A stretch of 6,923 bases of DNA from an uncultured Collinsella sp. Its GTDB lineage: Bacteria; Actinomycetota; Coriobacteriia; Coriobacteriales; Coriobacteriaceae. The stretch spans positions 1 to 6,923 of the forward strand of contig CAKTWE010000086.1 of the NCBI GenBank assembly GCA_934630385.1, read 5' to 3'. Positions 6,006 to 6,923 of this stretch are shown piece by piece. Made by a program: the position numbers and the translations under genes. Position 1 is the stretch's first letter, and every line of letters begins with the position of its first letter. A model generated the notes under the pieces. It was not told where the DNA came from. It was given only the letters and a program-made list of their open reading frames with translations, and did not search any database.

Positions 6006-6052
6006 GGGAAACTGCGCCCCAACTTGAGCTTGAAATCTGGGACGCACTTTCC
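6006..6052. repeat. Palindromic repeat unit B
   Basis: This 47-bp unit is related to unit A, 15 bp away. Read on the minus strand, the arms GGAAAGTGCGTCCCAG and TTGGGGCGCAGTTTCC pair at 15 of 16 positions, including two G-U pairs, so the RNA hairpin is better formed in transcripts of the minus-strand gene that ends at 6072. There is no U-tract. The pair resembles a two-unit interspersed palindromic element between convergent genes. Confidence 0.7.
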
Positions 6053-6071
6053 GCCGGCGGGCCTGCCCCAG

Positions 6072-6482
6072 TCAGTCCTCCAGCTGCGCCCATTCGTGTG
6101 GGTCGTAGATCTTTACGTGCTTGTCGGGCGTGTCGCTCCAGTACTCTTCGTCCATAAAGGGTAGGTATGCCTGAACGCCGGGGCAGATAAACGGAATCCG
6201 TTGCCGCTGCAGGCGCTCGCGCTGCCGCCGCTCCAGGTTCGTCTCGGATATGACGGTCGGCATGCCGGACAGCTCGACGAGGCTTGCCTGGATGCGCTTG
6301 AGGTCGGGGAGCGCCGCGTGCCATGACGTCCGCATAATTAAAAACGAGGCGTGACGGTACTCCGCTTGCATCACCGTGATGGCGGGACGCAGCGTGGGGT
6401 GGATTTTGTCCCGGTCGGGCCAAGGTCCGGCGGATATCTCGAGCCCCAAGGTCTCCCATAGGTAATCCAACTCTTCGTCCAT
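6072..6482 (-). CDS. Uncharacterised 136-residue protein, possibly a shortened regulator
   Basis: I do not recognise a firm family. The gene looks real: GAGG lies four bases before the ATG, and the codon use resembles the neighbours. The protein is soluble-looking, with no membrane segment or signal peptide. It is rich in Trp, Pro and Arg, with an acidic N-terminus (MDEELDYLWETLG). The central segment SGMPTVISETNLERRQRERL followed by RIPFICPGVQAYLPF recalls proteins annotated in other bacteria as MarR-like, in which a similar N-terminal segment precedes a C-terminal helix-turn-helix. That resemblance is from memory and weak. If correct, this protein stops about where the DNA-binding domain would begin, so it may be truncated or a stand-alone sensor or partner domain. 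It is convergent with the ArsC-like gene, with palindromic repeats between them. Confidence 0.7.
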   Translation of the reverse strand: MDEELDYLWETLGLEISAGPWPDRDKIHPTLRPAITVMQAEYRHASFLIMRTSWHAALPDLKRIQASLVELSGMPTVISETNLERRQRERLQRQRIPFICPGVQAYLPFMDEEYWSDTPDKHVKIYDPHEWAQLED

Positions 6483-6532
6483 AGCGCCTCGATGTCTACG
6501 CGATTATTGTCACTTCGATTGTGTTACCTGGT

Positions 6533-6561
6533 GCTATCGTTTTCGCGATAGAATCTGCCAA
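6533..6561 (-). promoter_or_regulatory. Possible promoter of the minus-strand gene with dyad
   Basis: On the minus strand, TTGGCA (6561-6556, five of six to TTGACA) is followed after 17 bp by GATAGC (6538-6533, only three of six to TATAAT). A 6-bp inverted repeat, CTATCG / CGATAG (6534-6539 and 6546-6551), spans the spacer and -10, as an operator might. The -10 match is poor, so this is tentative. Confidence 0.3.
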
Positions 6562-6685
6562 CGGTCGACGGCTACCGTTCGCGGCGTTCTGCCCTTCGTG
6601 TGCGGCGGCTAGCTCCACAGGTCCTTCACGGGTCGGACTAAATCGGGCCAATTTGGCTGAATTTCAAAAAAGTCAAAATTGGGGC

Positions 6686-6714
6686 TTGCGTCACGACGGA
6701 TCTTCCCGTATATT
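6686..6714 (+). promoter_or_regulatory. Likely promoter of the tRNA genes
   Basis: TTGCGT at 6686-6691 and TATATT at 6709-6714 (five of six to TATAAT) are separated by exactly 17 bp. The predicted start near 6721 gives a leader of about 38 bases before the first tRNA. No coding gene lies between. Confidence 0.55.
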
Positions 6715-6758
6715 TCTTTCTTGCGCAAAGGCACAGCCGAGCGCAGCGATGCAGTCAT

Positions 6759-6832
6759 TGGGATGTCGTCTAATGGCAGGACAGCGGATTCTGGTTCCGT
6801 CAATGGGGGTTCGACTCCCTCCATCCCAGCCA
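6759..6832 (+). tRNA. tRNA-Gln (anticodon CTG)
   Basis: This is a complete cloverleaf. The acceptor TGGGATG pairs perfectly with CATCCCA. The anticodon stem is GCGGA / TCCGT with loop TTCTGGT, which places CTG at positions 34-36. The T-arm is GGGGG / CCCTC around TTCGACT. The discriminator base is G and the CCA end is encoded (to 6832). It reads CAG glutamine codons. A second tRNA follows after 17 bases, so the two are probably co-transcribed. Confidence 0.95.
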
Positions 6833-6849
6833 TTGCATTTGCTACATAT

Positions 6850-6923
6850 GGCCCGTTCGTCTAGCGGTTTAGGACGCCGCCCTCTCAAGGCGGAGATCAC
6901 CAGTTCGAATCTGGTACGGGCTA
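6850..6923 (+). tRNA. tRNA-Glu (anticodon CTC)
   Basis: The cloverleaf is complete to the discriminator base at the window edge. The acceptor GGCCCGT pairs with ACGGGCT, with a G-T pair at position 1-72. The D-arm is GTCTAGCGGTTTAGGAC. The anticodon stem CCGCC / GGCGG holds the loop CTCTCAA with anticodon CTC. The T-arm ACCAG / CTGGT flanks TTCGAAT. It reads GAG glutamate codons. Whether CCA is encoded cannot be seen because the window stops at base 73 of the tRNA. Confidence 0.93.

Noticed and set aside
1..6923. CRISPR array, complete insertion sequence or defence operon
   Set aside because: No regularly spaced direct repeats, no transposase and no recognisable defence genes were found. The only repeats are the short ones listed.

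Overview
The window is a GC-rich bacterial chromosomal segment. Coding is dense, third codon positions favour G/C, GTG is used as a start, and terminators are strong hairpins with U-tracts. Together with the protein sequences this suggests an actinobacterium, most likely a Coriobacteriia gut commensal of the Collinsella type. That placement is an inference from style and content, not from a database match.

Left part (1-2381). About 195 bases of upstream DNA carry a very stable 16-bp hairpin and a plausible extended -10 promoter. They precede a two-gene ftsE-ftsX operon. FtsE is the ATPase and FtsX the membrane subunit of the divisome complex that couples cytoplasmic ATP hydrolysis to peptidoglycan hydrolase control. 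The FtsE is unusual: about 173 Pro/Ala/Gln-rich residues precede a normal ABC ATPase core. The two genes overlap by 14 bp, and the operon ends in a strong intrinsic terminator. No peptidoglycan hydrolase gene follows.

Middle (2380-4639). A promoter-like sequence and a perfect 17-bp dyad start inside or directly after the ftsEX terminator. They lead into rnr, an RNase R-type 3'-5' exoribonuclease with intact active-site acidic residues and its own strong terminator.

Right part (4640-6758), more accessory in character. A single small serine recombinase (resolvase/invertase type) has an imperfect 12-bp inverted repeat immediately upstream. Next comes a noncoding stretch with a 10-bp perfect hairpin, then a small ArsC/Spx-like thioredoxin-fold protein with a CxxC motif. 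Two related palindromic repeats of about 47 bp lie between that gene and a convergent minus-strand gene. The minus-strand gene encodes a 136-residue protein of uncertain function that may be a shortened regulator.

Right edge (6686-6923). A promoter-like sequence drives two tandem tRNA genes, tRNA-Gln(CTG) and tRNA-Glu(CTC). The second runs to the last base of the window.

No CRISPR array, complete insertion sequence or obvious defence operon was seen. The best leads are the FtsE N-terminal extension, the recombinase with its adjacent dyad, the paired palindromic repeats and the possibly truncated minus-strand gene.
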